The translations under genes and the position numbers were made by a program. Shown piece by piece: positions 15,807 through 24,012 of a stretch of 27,822 bases of DNA. Source of the stretch: Bacteroides sp. UBA1317 (lineage in GTDB: Bacteria; Bacteroidota; Bacteroidia; Bacteroidales; Bacteroidaceae). Numbering within the stretch: the stretch's first letter is position 1; every line of letters begins with the position of its first letter. Under the pieces are notes generated by a model, which was not told the origin of the DNA, ran no database searches, and saw nothing but the letters and a program-made list of their open reading frames with translations. The DNA lies in contig DBTL01000146.1 in NCBI GenBank assembly GCA_002307035.1, forward strand, positions 1 to 27,822, written 5' to 3'.

Positions 15807-16370
15807 CTACTTTTTATTAAATTGGTTCATGGTATTGTCTATTCCGGCAAGGCAAAAACTTTTGATGATCTCACCGGCTGTTTGCAAGCGTTCAGACATT
15901 GTTTTTAAATCTTCTTCTTCGAACTTGCCTAGCACATAATCTATTTGTCCGCCTCTTGGGAAGTCACTGCCTATGCCAAAGCGTAAGCGGGCATAGTTAA
16001 TTGTGCCCAGAGTTGCAGCGATGTGCTTCAACCCGTTGTGCCCGGCATCGCTCCCTTTGTTTTTTAGGCGTAATGTACCGAAAGGAAGTGCCAGATCATC
16101 AACAATGATAAGTACATTTTCTAATGGAATATTTTCTTTCTGCATCCAATATCGAACGGCATTTCCGCTCAGATTCATATAAGTAGAGGGTTTGAGAAGC
16201 AGTATTTGTCGGCCTTTTATAGATAAGGTAGTGGTAAAGCCGTAACGTCCATCGGTGAACGATTTATCGGCATCCTTTGCCAAGGCATCTACAACCATAA
16301 AGCCGATGTTGTGGCGGGTTTCATGATATTCGGGACCAATATTACCTAATCCTACAATTAAGTATTTCAT
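15807..16370 (-). CDS. pth: peptidyl-tRNA hydrolase
   Basis: Pth cleaves the ester bond of peptidyl-tRNA released from ribosomes, recycling tRNA. The 187-residue product has the usual length, begins MKYLIVGLGNIGPEYHETRHNIGF (quoted here only as family start, with the catalytic His in TRHNIG), and has KPSTYMNLSG, IVDDLALPFG with the catalytic Asp and KGSDAGHNGLKHI. It lies between rplY and the S4 gene on the minus strand. A hairpin followed by T residues lies between it and rplY, and no clear promoter of its own is seen, so it may depend on read-through. Confidence 0.95.
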   Translation of the reverse strand: MKYLIVGLGNIGPEYHETRHNIGFMVVDALAKDADKSFTDGRYGFTTTLSIKGRQILLLKPSTYMNLSGNAVRYWMQKENIPLENVLIIVDDLALPFGTLRLKNKGSDAGHNGLKHIAATLGTINYARLRFGIGSDFPRGGQIDYVLGKFEEEDLKTMSERLQTAGEIIKSFCLAGIDNTMNQFNKK

Positions 16371-16393
16371 ATTCGATAGTATTATTTAGTAAA

Positions 16394-16456
16394 AAACGCA
16401 GATTATCGCAGATTGACACAGCTTGGATTCTGTGGTCTCTGCATTAATCTGCGTTT
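16394..16456 (-). terminator. long hairpin between rplY and pth
   Basis: AAACGCAGATTA (16394-16405) is perfectly complementary to TAATCTGCGTTT (16445-16456). Inside, GCAGA and CACAG pair with CTGTG and TCTGC, nearly closing the whole 63 bases. On the minus strand the stem ends in TTTTTT, as expected of a terminator after rplY. CGCAGATTATCGCAGATT is an internal partial tandem repeat. Confidence 0.75.
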
Positions 16457-16488
16457 GTATGTGTTCCCTTACGGGATAATATCTCTGA

Positions 16489-17076
16489 TTACTTGCCGGC
16501 AGCAGCCAAACCTCTTGCGGCACGAGTCAGCTTGACAGCGCAAACAACAGATTCTTTCGCATTCAGAAGAGTTAAGTTTTCATAAGAAAGTTCTCCGACT
16601 TTCACTGTTTTACCTAATCCTAAATGAGCTACGTTCACAACAAGTTTCTCTGGAATGTCATTATAGAATGCTTTCACTTTCAATTTGCGCATCTGCAGAG
16701 TCAACTTACCACCAGCTTTTACACCTTCGGCAAGCCCTTCCAATTGAACAGGTACGTCTATTTCAATAGGTTTAGATTCGTCAATCTGGTAAAAGTCAAC
16801 ATGAAGGATTGTATCTTTTACCGGATGAAATTGAATATCTTTTAGGATAGCATTTAATTTCTTTCCGTCAATATCAAGATCTACAACATAGATATGAGGA
16901 GTGTAAACTAAGTTACGAAGAGAATCGGTAGTCACTGTGAAATGAATGTTTTCACCTCCTCCGTAAATTACACAAGGAACTCCGTTGTTTTTACGAATAG
17001 CTTTAATAGCTCTGCTCTGATCTGAAGAGCGTTCTGCAATGGTCCTTGCAGTTCCTTTTACTTCAATTGATTTCAT
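16489..17076 (-). CDS. rplY: 50S ribosomal protein L25 (Ctc/TL5 long form)
   Basis: bL25 binds 5S rRNA in the large subunit. The 195-residue product is the long form: an N-terminal 5S-binding barrel (residues about 1-90, with AIRKNNGVPCVIYGG and FHPVKDTILHVDFYQ) and a C-terminal beta domain (residues 95-190, with PVQLEGLAEGVKAGG and AHLGLGKTVKVGEL). The tail is Ala/Gly/Lys-rich. The order rplY-pth is common in bacteria and supports both assignments. A strong promoter lies about 100 bases upstream, leaving a leader with two direct repeats. Confidence 0.96.
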   Translation of the reverse strand: MKSIEVKGTARTIAERSSDQSRAIKAIRKNNGVPCVIYGGGENIHFTVTTDSLRNLVYTPHIYVVDLDIDGKKLNAILKDIQFHPVKDTILHVDFYQIDESKPIEIDVPVQLEGLAEGVKAGGKLTLQMRKLKVKAFYNDIPEKLVVNVAHLGLGKTVKVGELSYENLTLLNAKESVVCAVKLTRAARGLAAAGK

Positions 17077-17131
17077 TTTTTAATTTTTTTGTGTTACTCT
17101 AAATTAAGTTCATTTATTTGCTTAACTCTCC

Positions 17132-17159
17132 ATCACACGATGTGGATATCACACGATGT
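17132..17159. repeat. direct repeat ATCACACGATGT in the rplY leader
   Basis: ATCACACGATGT occurs at 17132-17143 and 17148-17159, 16 bp apart in register. Both copies lie just downstream of the predicted rplY transcription start, so they could be an operator or an RNA element. Confidence 0.5.
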
Positions 17160-17173
17160 TGCAAAAAGCGGTG

Positions 17174-17204
17174 CAAAAGTACGCTTTCTTTTTTAATTAT
17201 CAAA
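17174..17204 (-). promoter_or_regulatory. rplY promoter
   Basis: On the minus strand TTTG (17204-17201), a 19-base spacer and TACTTTTG (17181-17174) match the Bacteroides consensus fully. It lies directly after the PUR gene stop region. Confidence 0.7.
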
Positions 17205-17211
17205 GTTTTAC

Positions 17212-17628
17212 TTATTCAAAATCAATGTCTATCTTGATCTCGCCGTCTAAATCTTCGTTTATGAGAACGACGTCGTCAATATTTTCTTTTTGTTTGAACA
17301 ATTTTCGCTTGTCTTCTTCAGCATCTTCGGGTTCTGAATAGGAACCTTGTCGTTTATTTATAAATTCAATGGCTTGAGATAATCCGGTCATAAACTTTTC
17401 AAAGTCTTCTTTATAAAGGAAGATTTTATGTTTTTCGAAGCTTATTTGAGGATCTTCTCCTTCATTCATCACTATCTTCTTGCTCTCCGTAATGGCAAGA
17501 AACATTTCATCTTTACGATTCTTCTTTACGTCTAGGTAATAAATACGTTTGCCTGCTTTTATGGATTTAGAGAAAACAATTTCTTTGTCGTTCAAATCCA
17601 CCACATTTTTCTTCTTAAAATCTTCCAT
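17212..17628 (-). CDS. PUR family DNA/RNA-binding protein (DUF3276)
   Basis: The 138-residue cytoplasmic protein belongs to the bacterial PUR-alpha-like family (DUF3276), small nucleic-acid binding proteins that act as dimers with a Whirly-like fold. Residues about 15-95 form the domain, with IVFSKSIKAGKRIYYLDVK, MFLAITESKKI and FLYKEDFEKFMTGL as strand-rich and helical parts. The tail is acidic. The function in Bacteroides is not established; related proteins bind RNA or DNA. It lies divergent from nusB and upstream of rplY on the same strand. Confidence 0.85.
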   Translation of the reverse strand: MEDFKKKNVVDLNDKEIVFSKSIKAGKRIYYLDVKKNRKDEMFLAITESKKIVMNEGEDPQISFEKHKIFLYKEDFEKFMTGLSQAIEFINKRQGSYSEPEDAEEDKRKLFKQKENIDDVVLINEDLDGEIKIDIDFE

Positions 17629-17734
17629 GTCGTTAGGTCATCTTTTTAAGTTGGCCCCAAATTTGATACTTTTTTTTAAACTGTCAAAAGAAAAAGGAAG
17701 GAGAATGAAATCTCACATAAAAAAAAGTGGTTTA

Positions 17735-17767
17735 TTTGGGCAAACTCGCTAAAAATACCTACTTTTG
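17735..17767 (+). promoter_or_regulatory. promoter of the nusB-yajC-ybbR-coaE cluster
   Basis: TTTG (17735-17738), a 21-base spacer and TACTTTTG (17760-17767) match the consensus. Transcription would start near 17774, 26 bases before nusB. Confidence 0.7.
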
Positions 17768-17799
17768 CAATTCGTTAATAACAGTATTGATTAAAATTT

Positions 17800-18726
17800 A
17801 TGATTAACAGAGTTCTTATTCGTCTTAAGATCATACAAATAGTGTATGCATACTATCAGAACGGCAGCAAAAACTTAGACTCAGCGGAGAAAGAATTATT
17901 CTTTAGCCTTGCAAAGGCTTATGATTTATACAACTATCTGCTGATGTTAATGATCGCACTGACGAATTACGCGCAAAAGCGCATTGATGTGGCTAGAGCC
18001 AAATTGGCGCCTACTTCCGATGAATTGGCCCCGAATATGAAATTCGTGGGAAATAAGTTTATTGCTCAATTGGAGGTTAACAAGCAACTTACGGAGTTTA
18101 TCAACAATCAAAAGAAAACATGGGCAAACGATCAAGAGTTGGTTAAAGAGATTTATGATAAAATTGTAGCTTCAGATATATATAAGGAATACATGGCATC
18201 GGAAGATTCTTCTTATGAAGCTGACCGTGAACTGTGGAGAAAGCTTTATAAGTCTTTGATCTTTAATAATGATTCTTTAGATCAGGCTCTGGAAGATCAA
18301 AGTCTTTATTGGAATGATGATAAAGAGATAGTTGACACTTTTGTACTAAAAACTATCAAACGATTTGAGGAAAAGAATGGCTCTGCCCAACCTCTTTTGC
18401 CAGAATTTAAAGATGATGAAGACCAAGAGTTTGCTCGCCGGTTATTTAGACGTGCTCTCTTGAATTCTGATTATTATCGCCACCTTATCAGTGATAACAC
18501 AAAAAATTGGGATTTGGATCGTGTGGCTTTTATGGATGTGATTATTATGCAATGTGCTTTGGCTGAGATTCTTAGTTTCCCTAATATTCCTGTAAGTGTT
18601 TCACTTAATGAATATCTGGAAATAGCTAAATTATATAGTACACCAAAAAGTGGTGGATTCATAAATGGGACGCTTGATGGAATTGTTAATCAATTAAAAA
18701 AGGAAGGCAAGTTAGCTAAGAACTAA
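17800..18726 (+). CDS. nusB: transcription antitermination factor NusB (long Bacteroidota form)
   Basis: NusB with NusE (S10) binds boxA RNA and supports rRNA transcription. The 308-residue product is about twice the length of E. coli NusB (139). The recognisable helical NusB fold is at the C-terminus, residues about 205-305, with FARRLFRRALLNSDYYRHLI, RVAFMDVIIMQCALAEIL, PVSVSLNEYLEIAKLYSTPK and GGFINGTLDGIV. The N-terminal region starts with a NusB-like helix (MINRVLIRLKIIQIVYAYYQ) and adds a charged helical insertion typical of this phylum. It is first in a plus-strand cluster with yajC 43 bases downstream. Confidence 0.9.
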   Translation: MINRVLIRLKIIQIVYAYYQNGSKNLDSAEKELFFSLAKAYDLYNYLLMLMIALTNYAQKRIDVARAKLAPTSDELAPNMKFVGNKFIAQLEVNKQLTEFINNQKKTWANDQELVKEIYDKIVASDIYKEYMASEDSSYEADRELWRKLYKSLIFNNDSLDQALEDQSLYWNDDKEIVDTFVLKTIKRFEEKNGSAQPLLPEFKDDEDQEFARRLFRRALLNSDYYRHLISDNTKNWDLDRVAFMDVIIMQCALAEILSFPNIPVSVSLNEYLEIAKLYSTPKSGGFINGTLDGIVNQLKKEGKLAKN

Positions 18727-18734
18727 TACCTTTG
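18727..18734 (+). promoter_or_regulatory. possible internal promoter before yajC
   Basis: TACCTTTG, a -7 match, begins directly after the nusB stop codon and 43 bases before yajC. No -33 element is seen. Confidence 0.35.
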
Positions 18735-18769
18735 TATCTAGTAGATTAAAAACTAAAAAACTGATTTTT

Positions 18770-19084
18770 ATGAACTTATTAACCGTATTTTTGCAAGGTG
18801 CCCCAATGGGAGGCGGTGGTAGTATGATGTGGATCATGCTGATAGCAATGTTTGCTATTATGTACTTTTTCATGATTCGTCCGCAAAACAAAAAACAGAA
18901 AGAAATTGCTAACTTTCGCAAGTCTCTTGAAGTAAATCAGAAAGTTATCACTGCGGGTGGGTTACATGGTAAGATTAAGGAGGTAAACGATGATCATGTT
19001 ATTCTTGAAATAGCTGATAACGTAAAGGTCAAAATAGATAAAAATTCTATTTTTGCCGCTGCTGCTGATGCAGTTAGCAAATAA
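18770..19084 (+). CDS. yajC: preprotein translocase accessory subunit YajC
   Basis: YajC is a small inner-membrane protein of the SecDF-YajC complex that assists Sec export. The 104-residue product has a single hydrophobic helix (residues about 20-36, MMWIMLIAMFAIMYFFMI) followed by the hallmark RPQNKKQKE and a cytoplasmic strand-rich domain with VITAGGLHGKIKEV. A Gly-rich PMGGGGS precedes the helix, as usual in this phylum. It lies between nusB and the YbbR gene rather than next to secDF. Confidence 0.95.
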   Translation: MNLLTVFLQGAPMGGGGSMMWIMLIAMFAIMYFFMIRPQNKKQKEIANFRKSLEVNQKVITAGGLHGKIKEVNDDHVILEIADNVKVKIDKNSIFAAAADAVSK

Positions 19085-19097
19085 TTAATAATCAATA

Positions 19098-20117
19098 ATG
19101 ACAACGTTCGGTAGGAACACAAAGTGTCTTTATCTGAAGTCTATAAAAAGAATTAAGGGCTTTCTGTTGGGTGAAAAGAACAGAGAGTTCTTAATTTTTT
19201 TGTTTTTTTTCTTTATTGCTGGCGCTTTTTGGCTTTTGCAAACTCTAAACTACGATTATGAAACAGAATTTTCTATTCCCCTAAGATTAAAAGGTGTGCC
19301 TGATAATGTGATGCTTACCGCGGATCTTCCTCCAGAAATAACAATTAGAGTAAAAGATAAAGGTACCGTGTTACTGAACTATATGTTGGCGAAGACCCTT
19401 TTCCCCATAACGCTTAATTTTTCAGATTATAAGGGCGTTAATAATCATGTTAAAATCAATGCTTCAGAGTTTGAAAAGCAGATACTTAGTCAGTTGAGTG
19501 TTTCAACTCGTATTCTTTCTTTAAAGCCTACTATTTTAGAGTATATCTATTCAACAGGTAAATCCAAACGTGTTCCTGTCAGGTTGTTAGGCAAGATTAC
19601 TCCAGATCGCCAATATTATATTTCAGACACAATCTTCTCTCCTGATTCAGTTCTTGTGTATGCCCCAAGCACTATCTTGGACACAATTATGGCCGCTTAT
19701 ACTCAACAGTTCGTCTTAGATCATATCTCTGACACCTTAAAGCATCAAGCTTTTCTTAATAGAGTGAGAGGTGCAAAGTTTGTTCCTAATTCTGTAGAAT
19801 TGACTCTGCCTGTGGATATCTACACAGAGAAAACAGTGGAGGTACCTATTTATGGAATTAATTTTCCGGCAGATAAGATATTGCGCACTTTTCCTTCTAA
19901 GGTTCAGATTACTTTTCAGGTGGGGTTAGGACATTTTCATAGTATGACTGCTGCTGATTTTGTTCTGAATGTCTCGTATGAAGAATTGCTCCACCTAGGT
20001 TCAGATAAATATACTGCGAAGTTAAAAACTATACCTCATGGAGTTAGTCGAGTACGTATTTCTCCTATGCAAGTGGATTTTTTAATAGAACAATTCTCTC
20101 CCTCTAATGAATATTAA
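19098..20117 (+). CDS. YbbR-like domain protein
   Basis: The 339-residue protein has one N-terminal membrane helix (residues about 33-50, EFLIFLFFFFIAGAFWLLQT) and a long extracytoplasmic part made of YbbR-like beta modules (for example EFSIPLRLKGVPDNV, SKRVPVRLLGKITPD and KTVEVPIYGINFP). In Firmicutes the related CdaR regulates diadenylate cyclase; there is no evidence for that here. Its stop lies 11 bases inside coaE, which implies translational coupling. The nusB-yajC-ybbR-coaE order suggests a conserved cluster. Confidence 0.85.
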   Translation: MTTFGRNTKCLYLKSIKRIKGFLLGEKNREFLIFLFFFFIAGAFWLLQTLNYDYETEFSIPLRLKGVPDNVMLTADLPPEITIRVKDKGTVLLNYMLAKTLFPITLNFSDYKGVNNHVKINASEFEKQILSQLSVSTRILSLKPTILEYIYSTGKSKRVPVRLLGKITPDRQYYISDTIFSPDSVLVYAPSTILDTIMAAYTQQFVLDHISDTLKHQAFLNRVRGAKFVPNSVELTLPVDIYTEKTVEVPIYGINFPADKILRTFPSKVQITFQVGLGHFHSMTAADFVLNVSYEELLHLGSDKYTAKLKTIPHGVSRVRISPMQVDFLIEQFSPSNEY

Positions 20118-20688
20118 ACTTGGTATTACGGGTGGAATTGGCAGTGGAAAGAGTATTGTTTCTCATTTGCTTACGATCATGGGAATTCCGATGTATATTG
20201 CTGATATTGAATCTAAGCGGCTTACATTAGAAGACCCATTGATTCGTGAATCGTTGACCTCATTATTGGGAGTTGATCTTTATCTGAATGGAGAGCTGAA
20301 TAAAGCTTTGTTAGCCTCGTATGTTTTTGACAATCCTGAGAACATGAACATTGTGAATGGCATTATTCATCCGAGGGTGAAAGATGATTTTAAGCGGTGG
20401 GTACATCAACAGGTTGTTTGTAAGGTCTTGGGAATGGAAGCGGCAATTTTGATTGAAGCAGGTTTTGTTAAAGAAGTTGACAAGGTCGTGCTTGTTTATG
20501 CTCCACTTGATGTTCGTTTACAGCGGACAATGTTGCGTGATTCATCGTCTCGTGAGCAAGTAATGAAGAGGATTCAAAGCCAGATGAGTGATGAGGAAAA
20601 GATGGATATGGCTGATTTTATTATTTATAATGATGGTAAAGTTCCTTTGATACCACAAGTTCTCTCACTTATGAATCACTTAGGATAA
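20107..20688 (+). CDS. coaE: dephospho-CoA kinase
   Basis: CoaE phosphorylates dephospho-CoA on the ribose 3'-hydroxyl, the last step of coenzyme A synthesis. The 193-residue cytoplasmic kinase has the P-loop GGIGSGKS at residues about 9-16, then MYIADIESKRL, INGIIHPRV-like VNGIIHPRVKDDF, and the lid region RLQRTMLRDSSSREQVMKRI is present in parts, ending with ADFIIYNDG. The start overlaps the ybbR gene by 11 bases. Confidence 0.95.
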   Translation: MNIKLGITGGIGSGKSIVSHLLTIMGIPMYIADIESKRLTLEDPLIRESLTSLLGVDLYLNGELNKALLASYVFDNPENMNIVNGIIHPRVKDDFKRWVHQQVVCKVLGMEAAILIEAGFVKEVDKVVLVYAPLDVRLQRTMLRDSSSREQVMKRIQSQMSDEEKMDMADFIIYNDGKVPLIPQVLSLMNHLG

Positions 20689-20737
20689 AAGCTGTTTCCT
20701 AATATTTGTTTAAATAGTTGATTTTTATTGTTTTTGG

Positions 20738-20769
20738 GTTGCTCATCTCGGTGTCGAGTATTACTTTTG
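20738..20769 (+). promoter_or_regulatory. promoter of the DUF5606 gene
   Basis: TACTTTTG (20762-20769) is a -7 match. GTTG (20738-20741) lies 20 bases upstream, one mismatch from TTTG. The leader is about 28 bases. Confidence 0.5.
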
Positions 20770-20803
20770 CTCCGCAATAATTAAAAATAAAGTAAAACAT
20801 ACT

Positions 20804-21232
20804 ATGTTGAAAACTATCTTGTCTATCTCCGGAAAACCGGGGTTGTATAAATTGATCTCTCAGGGAAAAAGTATGCTGATTGTTGAATCTATATCAACTG
20901 AGAAAAAACGTATTCCGGCATACGGAAACGAAAAAATTGTTTCATTGGGAGATATCGCTATGTATGCTGCAGAAACTGAAGTTCCACTGATAGAGGTCTT
21001 TGCTTCTATCAAAAGAAAGGAAAATGCTGGAGTAGCTTCTATTGATTTAAAAAAAGCGGATGCAAATCAATTACGTGAATATTTGGCAGAAGTACTTCCT
21101 GATTTTGATCGTGATAGGGTTTATGTAACGGATATCAAGAAATTAATTTCTTGGTATAATATTCTTGTTGCAAATGGAATTACAGATTTTGATGCTACAC
21201 AAGAAACGACAGAGGTAACAACGGCTGAATAA
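20804..21232 (+). CDS. DUF5606 family protein, unknown function
   Basis: The 142-residue cytoplasmic protein fits the Bacteroidota-specific DUF5606 family: an N-terminal small barrel-like region (LKTILSISGKPGLYKLIS, then KSMLIVESI and KKRIPAYGNEKIVSLGDIAM) followed by a helical region with ANQLREYLAEVLPDFDRDRV and KKLISWYNIL. The tail after ITDFDATQ is short and acidic. No function is known to me. It has its own promoter and ends at a strong convergent terminator. Confidence 0.8.
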   Translation: MLKTILSISGKPGLYKLISQGKSMLIVESISTEKKRIPAYGNEKIVSLGDIAMYAAETEVPLIEVFASIKRKENAGVASIDLKKADANQLREYLAEVLPDFDRDRVYVTDIKKLISWYNILVANGITDFDATQETTEVTTAE

Positions 21233-21245
21233 ATCTTTTGCTTTT

Positions 21246-21291
21246 ACAGAAAACGGCGCAGAATAGTTACTATTTCTGCGCCGTTTTCTGT
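21246..21291. terminator. convergent terminator between the DUF5606 gene and pfkA
   Basis: ACAGAAAACGGCGCAGAA (21246-21263) is perfectly complementary to TTCTGCGCCGTTTTCTGT (21274-21291), an 18-bp stem with a 10-base loop. It serves both strands. Confidence 0.9.
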
Positions 21292-21318
21292 AAATCACCT
21301 AAATAAAAGATGGCTGTA

Positions 21319-22299
21319 TCAGATAGATAATTCTCTTAGTACATTTACTAGTTCTTTCTTAATAGGCTTATCGTTCTTTATGGCTTTTGTGAAGGGGACG
21401 TATACAATTTCGTCATTTTCAATACCAATCATGACATTACGTTGGTCTTCCATGATAGCGTCAATAGCGGCTGCACCAAGTCTACTTGCTAGAATACGAT
21501 CATGAGCTGACGGACTTCCTCCACGTTGCAAGTGTCCAAGTATAGTAACACGGACATCGTAGCCCGGATATTCATTTTTAACGCGTTCAGCATAGTGCAT
21601 TGCTCCTCCGGTAAGTTCGCTTTCAGCTACTATGACGATACTGCTATTTTTTGACTTACGGAATCCATTTTTAATGAATTCTTCCAATTGGTCTACTTCT
21701 GTGCTAAATTCAGGAATGATAGCGGCCTCTGCACCTGAAGCAATTGCTCCGTTTAGTGCTAAAAAACCTGCATCTCTTCCCATAACTTCGACGAAGAAAA
21801 GTCGATCATGGGAAGTTGCTGTATCACGTATCTTGTCTACAGCTTCTAGAATTGTGTTTAAAGCGGTGTCATATCCAATTGTTGTATCAGTTCCATATAG
21901 GTCATTGTCTATAGTACCCGGTAGCCCAATACACGGAACATTAAATTCTTGGGCAAAAATACGAGCGCCGGTTAGTGATCCATCACCTCCTATTACAACT
22001 AGGGCATCAATACCTTCCTTTTGCATTGTTTCGTATGCTGTTTGACGTCCTTCAGGGGTCATAAACTCATTACAGCGTGCTGTTTTTAGGATAGTACCAC
22101 CTAGTTGTATAATATTACTTACGTTCTGGCTCTTAAATTCGACGATTTCACCAGTGATGAGTCCTCTGTACCCTCTATAGATTCCTTTCACCTGCAATCC
22201 GTTATATATTGCAGCGCGTGTAACTGCACGAATTGCCGCATTCATGCCCGGAGCATCTCCTCCGGAGGTTAAAATACCAACACATTTAACTGTTCCCAT
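21319..22299 (-). CDS. pfkA: ATP-dependent 6-phosphofructokinase
   Basis: PfkA phosphorylates fructose 6-phosphate to the 1,6-bisphosphate in glycolysis. The 326-residue product has the bacterial type A signature: CVGILTSGGDAPGMNAAIRA, GIYRGYRGLI, VIGGDGSLTGA, the catalytic GLPGTIDNDL, EVMGRDAGFLAL and GHLQRGGSPSAHDR. The GGDGS form predicts ATP, not pyrophosphate, as donor. The in-frame ATG at 22341 is rejected because a TAACTTTG promoter element lies between it and the start at 22299, which begins the conserved MGTVKCVGILT. Confidence 0.96.
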   Translation of the reverse strand: MGTVKCVGILTSGGDAPGMNAAIRAVTRAAIYNGLQVKGIYRGYRGLITGEIVEFKSQNVSNIIQLGGTILKTARCNEFMTPEGRQTAYETMQKEGIDALVVIGGDGSLTGARIFAQEFNVPCIGLPGTIDNDLYGTDTTIGYDTALNTILEAVDKIRDTATSHDRLFFVEVMGRDAGFLALNGAIASGAEAAIIPEFSTEVDQLEEFIKNGFRKSKNSSIVIVAESELTGGAMHYAERVKNEYPGYDVRVTILGHLQRGGSPSAHDRILASRLGAAAIDAIMEDQRNVMIGIENDEIVYVPFTKAIKNDKPIKKELVNVLRELSI

Positions 22300-22329
22300 A
22301 ACAACCTTTTTTTTTGATAATTTGCAATG

Positions 22330-22337
22330 CAAAGTTA
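22330..22337 (-). promoter_or_regulatory. pfkA promoter, -7 element
   Basis: On the minus strand this reads TAACTTTG, matching TAnnTTTG, about 30 bases before the pfkA start. No -33 match is seen. Confidence 0.5.
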
Positions 22338-22387
22338 GCAAAAAGCTGGACTAATTATCTTTCTTTTATCTCAAAGTGCGGCTTGCT

Positions 22388-23293
22388 CTAATAAATAACG
22401 TTAATTTCAGGGGCTTTTATTTGAGACTTTATGTATATGCAAATTTCTTCCATTAGCCATTTGGGAGTGGAGGTTGCTCCACAGATACCGATAGATTTTG
22501 CATTCTTGCATAATGATAGATCTATCCCTTCAAGACTTTCTATAAGATATGAATTCGGATTTACTTTTTTACACTCATTGAACAGTACTTTTCCGTTCGA
22601 ACTTTTCTCTCCACTTACGAGAAATATTAAGTCGTGAGAAGCTGAAAAGTTGCGGATATTAGGCATCCTGTTTGCCACTTGCCGACATATTGTGTCGTAA
22701 TATTCAAATGTTGCTTCAGGCGATATATGTTCCTCGATATATTCTACGATTTTTTTGAATCCATCGAGCGATTTAGTCGTTTGAGAATATAATCGGATGT
22801 CTTTGCTAAAATCCAACTTTTCAGTTTCTTCAAAGTGTTCTATGACAATGGCTTTACCTGCCGTTTGACCAACAAGCCCTAAGACTTCCGCATGGCCATT
22901 CTTTCCGTAGATAACAATTTGTTTGTCGTCTGTGTCTATTTTAGATGTATCATCTTCAATATATTCTTGTTTAATTCGCTTTTGTAGACGTAATACTACA
23001 GGACATGTAGCATCTATGATTTCGATATTGTTTTTTCGAGCGATTTCATAGGTTTCAGGCGGTTCTCCATGGGCGCGCAAAAGAACCTTTACGTCATGGA
23101 GCTTTTTAAACTCTTCGCGGTCAATCGTAACAAGCCCTCTTGTTTCTAACCGTTTCACTTCTCGTCCATTATGTACGATATCACCCAAGCAATATAATGT
23201 TTTTCCATGGGAAAGTTCCTCTTCTGCTTTTTTTATGGCATTGACGACTCCAAAGCAAAAGCCGGAGCCTTCGTCTATTTCTACTTTCGTCAT
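22388..23293 (-). CDS. ispH: 4-hydroxy-3-methylbut-2-enyl diphosphate reductase
   Basis: IspH (LytB) is the iron-sulfur enzyme that makes isopentenyl and dimethylallyl diphosphate at the end of the MEP pathway. The 301-residue product has the three cluster cysteines in GSGFCFGVVNAI (residue about 13), IIDATCPVVLRLQ and SIGICGATSTPKWL, with the substrate-site segments RAHGEPPE and YDTICRQVANRM. It lies 29 bases downstream of cmk and 88 bases upstream of pfkA, all on the minus strand. The polyprenyl synthase at 25087 uses its products. Confidence 0.95.
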   Translation of the reverse strand: MTKVEIDEGSGFCFGVVNAIKKAEEELSHGKTLYCLGDIVHNGREVKRLETRGLVTIDREEFKKLHDVKVLLRAHGEPPETYEIARKNNIEIIDATCPVVLRLQKRIKQEYIEDDTSKIDTDDKQIVIYGKNGHAEVLGLVGQTAGKAIVIEHFEETEKLDFSKDIRLYSQTTKSLDGFKKIVEYIEEHISPEATFEYYDTICRQVANRMPNIRNFSASHDLIFLVSGEKSSNGKVLFNECKKVNPNSYLIESLEGIDLSLCKNAKSIGICGATSTPKWLMEEICIYIKSQIKAPEINVIY

Positions 23294-23322
23294 ATTTTTT
23301 ATTTTTTATGGCTTGCAGTTTC

Positions 23323-24012
23323 TTATTTTTCTGCAGCTTTATTAAATTGCTCAATAAGCCATACTTGTTGTTGCTGAATAGTCATTTTACTATTGTCTAG
23401 TAAGATGGCATCGTCTGCCTTGCGCAGAGGGCTTATTTTGCGGTTCTGGTCTATATAATCTCTCTCTCTTACGTTTTTCAGAATTTCCTCAAAACTTGCA
23501 TTTTGTCCTTTAGCTTTCAATTCGTCATATCTGCGTTGAGCACGAATTTCAGCAGAAGCAGTGACGAAAATTTTTAGCTCTGCATTAGGGAAAACCGTGG
23601 TACCAATGTCTCGTCCGTCCATTACAATACCTTTCGCTTCCCCCATTTTTTGCTGTTGTTTTACCATTGCTTCGCGTACAAAATCAAGTGTACTAATGGG
23701 ACTCACTTTTGAAGAAACATCCATTGACCGGATTTTGTTCTCAACATTTGCATCGTTCAAATAAGTGTTTGGTTGTTGAGTGCTAGGATCAATCTGGAAA
23801 GAAATATGAATATCTTTTATGTGTTGTCTGAGTTCTGTTATCTTGATCTCTTCATTGTTGATGAGTTTGTTTTCTATGCAGTAAAGTGTTATAGCACGAT
23901 ACATTGCACCACTGTCAATATATATATATCCTATTTTTTTTGCTAGATCTTTAGCCATTGTGCTTTTTCCGCAAGAAGAAAATCCGTCAATTGCAATTGT
24001 TATTTTTTTCAT
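23323..24012 (-). CDS. cmk: cytidylate kinase
   Basis: Cmk phosphorylates CMP and dCMP. The 229-residue cytoplasmic kinase has the P-loop IDGFSSCGKSTMAKDLA, YIDSGAMYRAIT, VMDGRDIGTTVFPNAELKIF and the Arg-rich lid region RAQRRYDEL. The start at 24012 (MKKITIAIDG) is conserved; an in-frame ATG at 24114 lies upstream of a TATATTTG -7 element (24091-24084 on minus) and is rejected. The order cmk-ispH is common in this phylum. Confidence 0.95.
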   Translation of the reverse strand: MKKITIAIDGFSSCGKSTMAKDLAKKIGYIYIDSGAMYRAITLYCIENKLINNEEIKITELRQHIKDIHISFQIDPSTQQPNTYLNDANVENKIRSMDVSSKVSPISTLDFVREAMVKQQQKMGEAKGIVMDGRDIGTTVFPNAELKIFVTASAEIRAQRRYDELKAKGQNASFEEILKNVRERDYIDQNRKISPLRKADDAILLDNSKMTIQQQQVWLIEQFNKAAEK

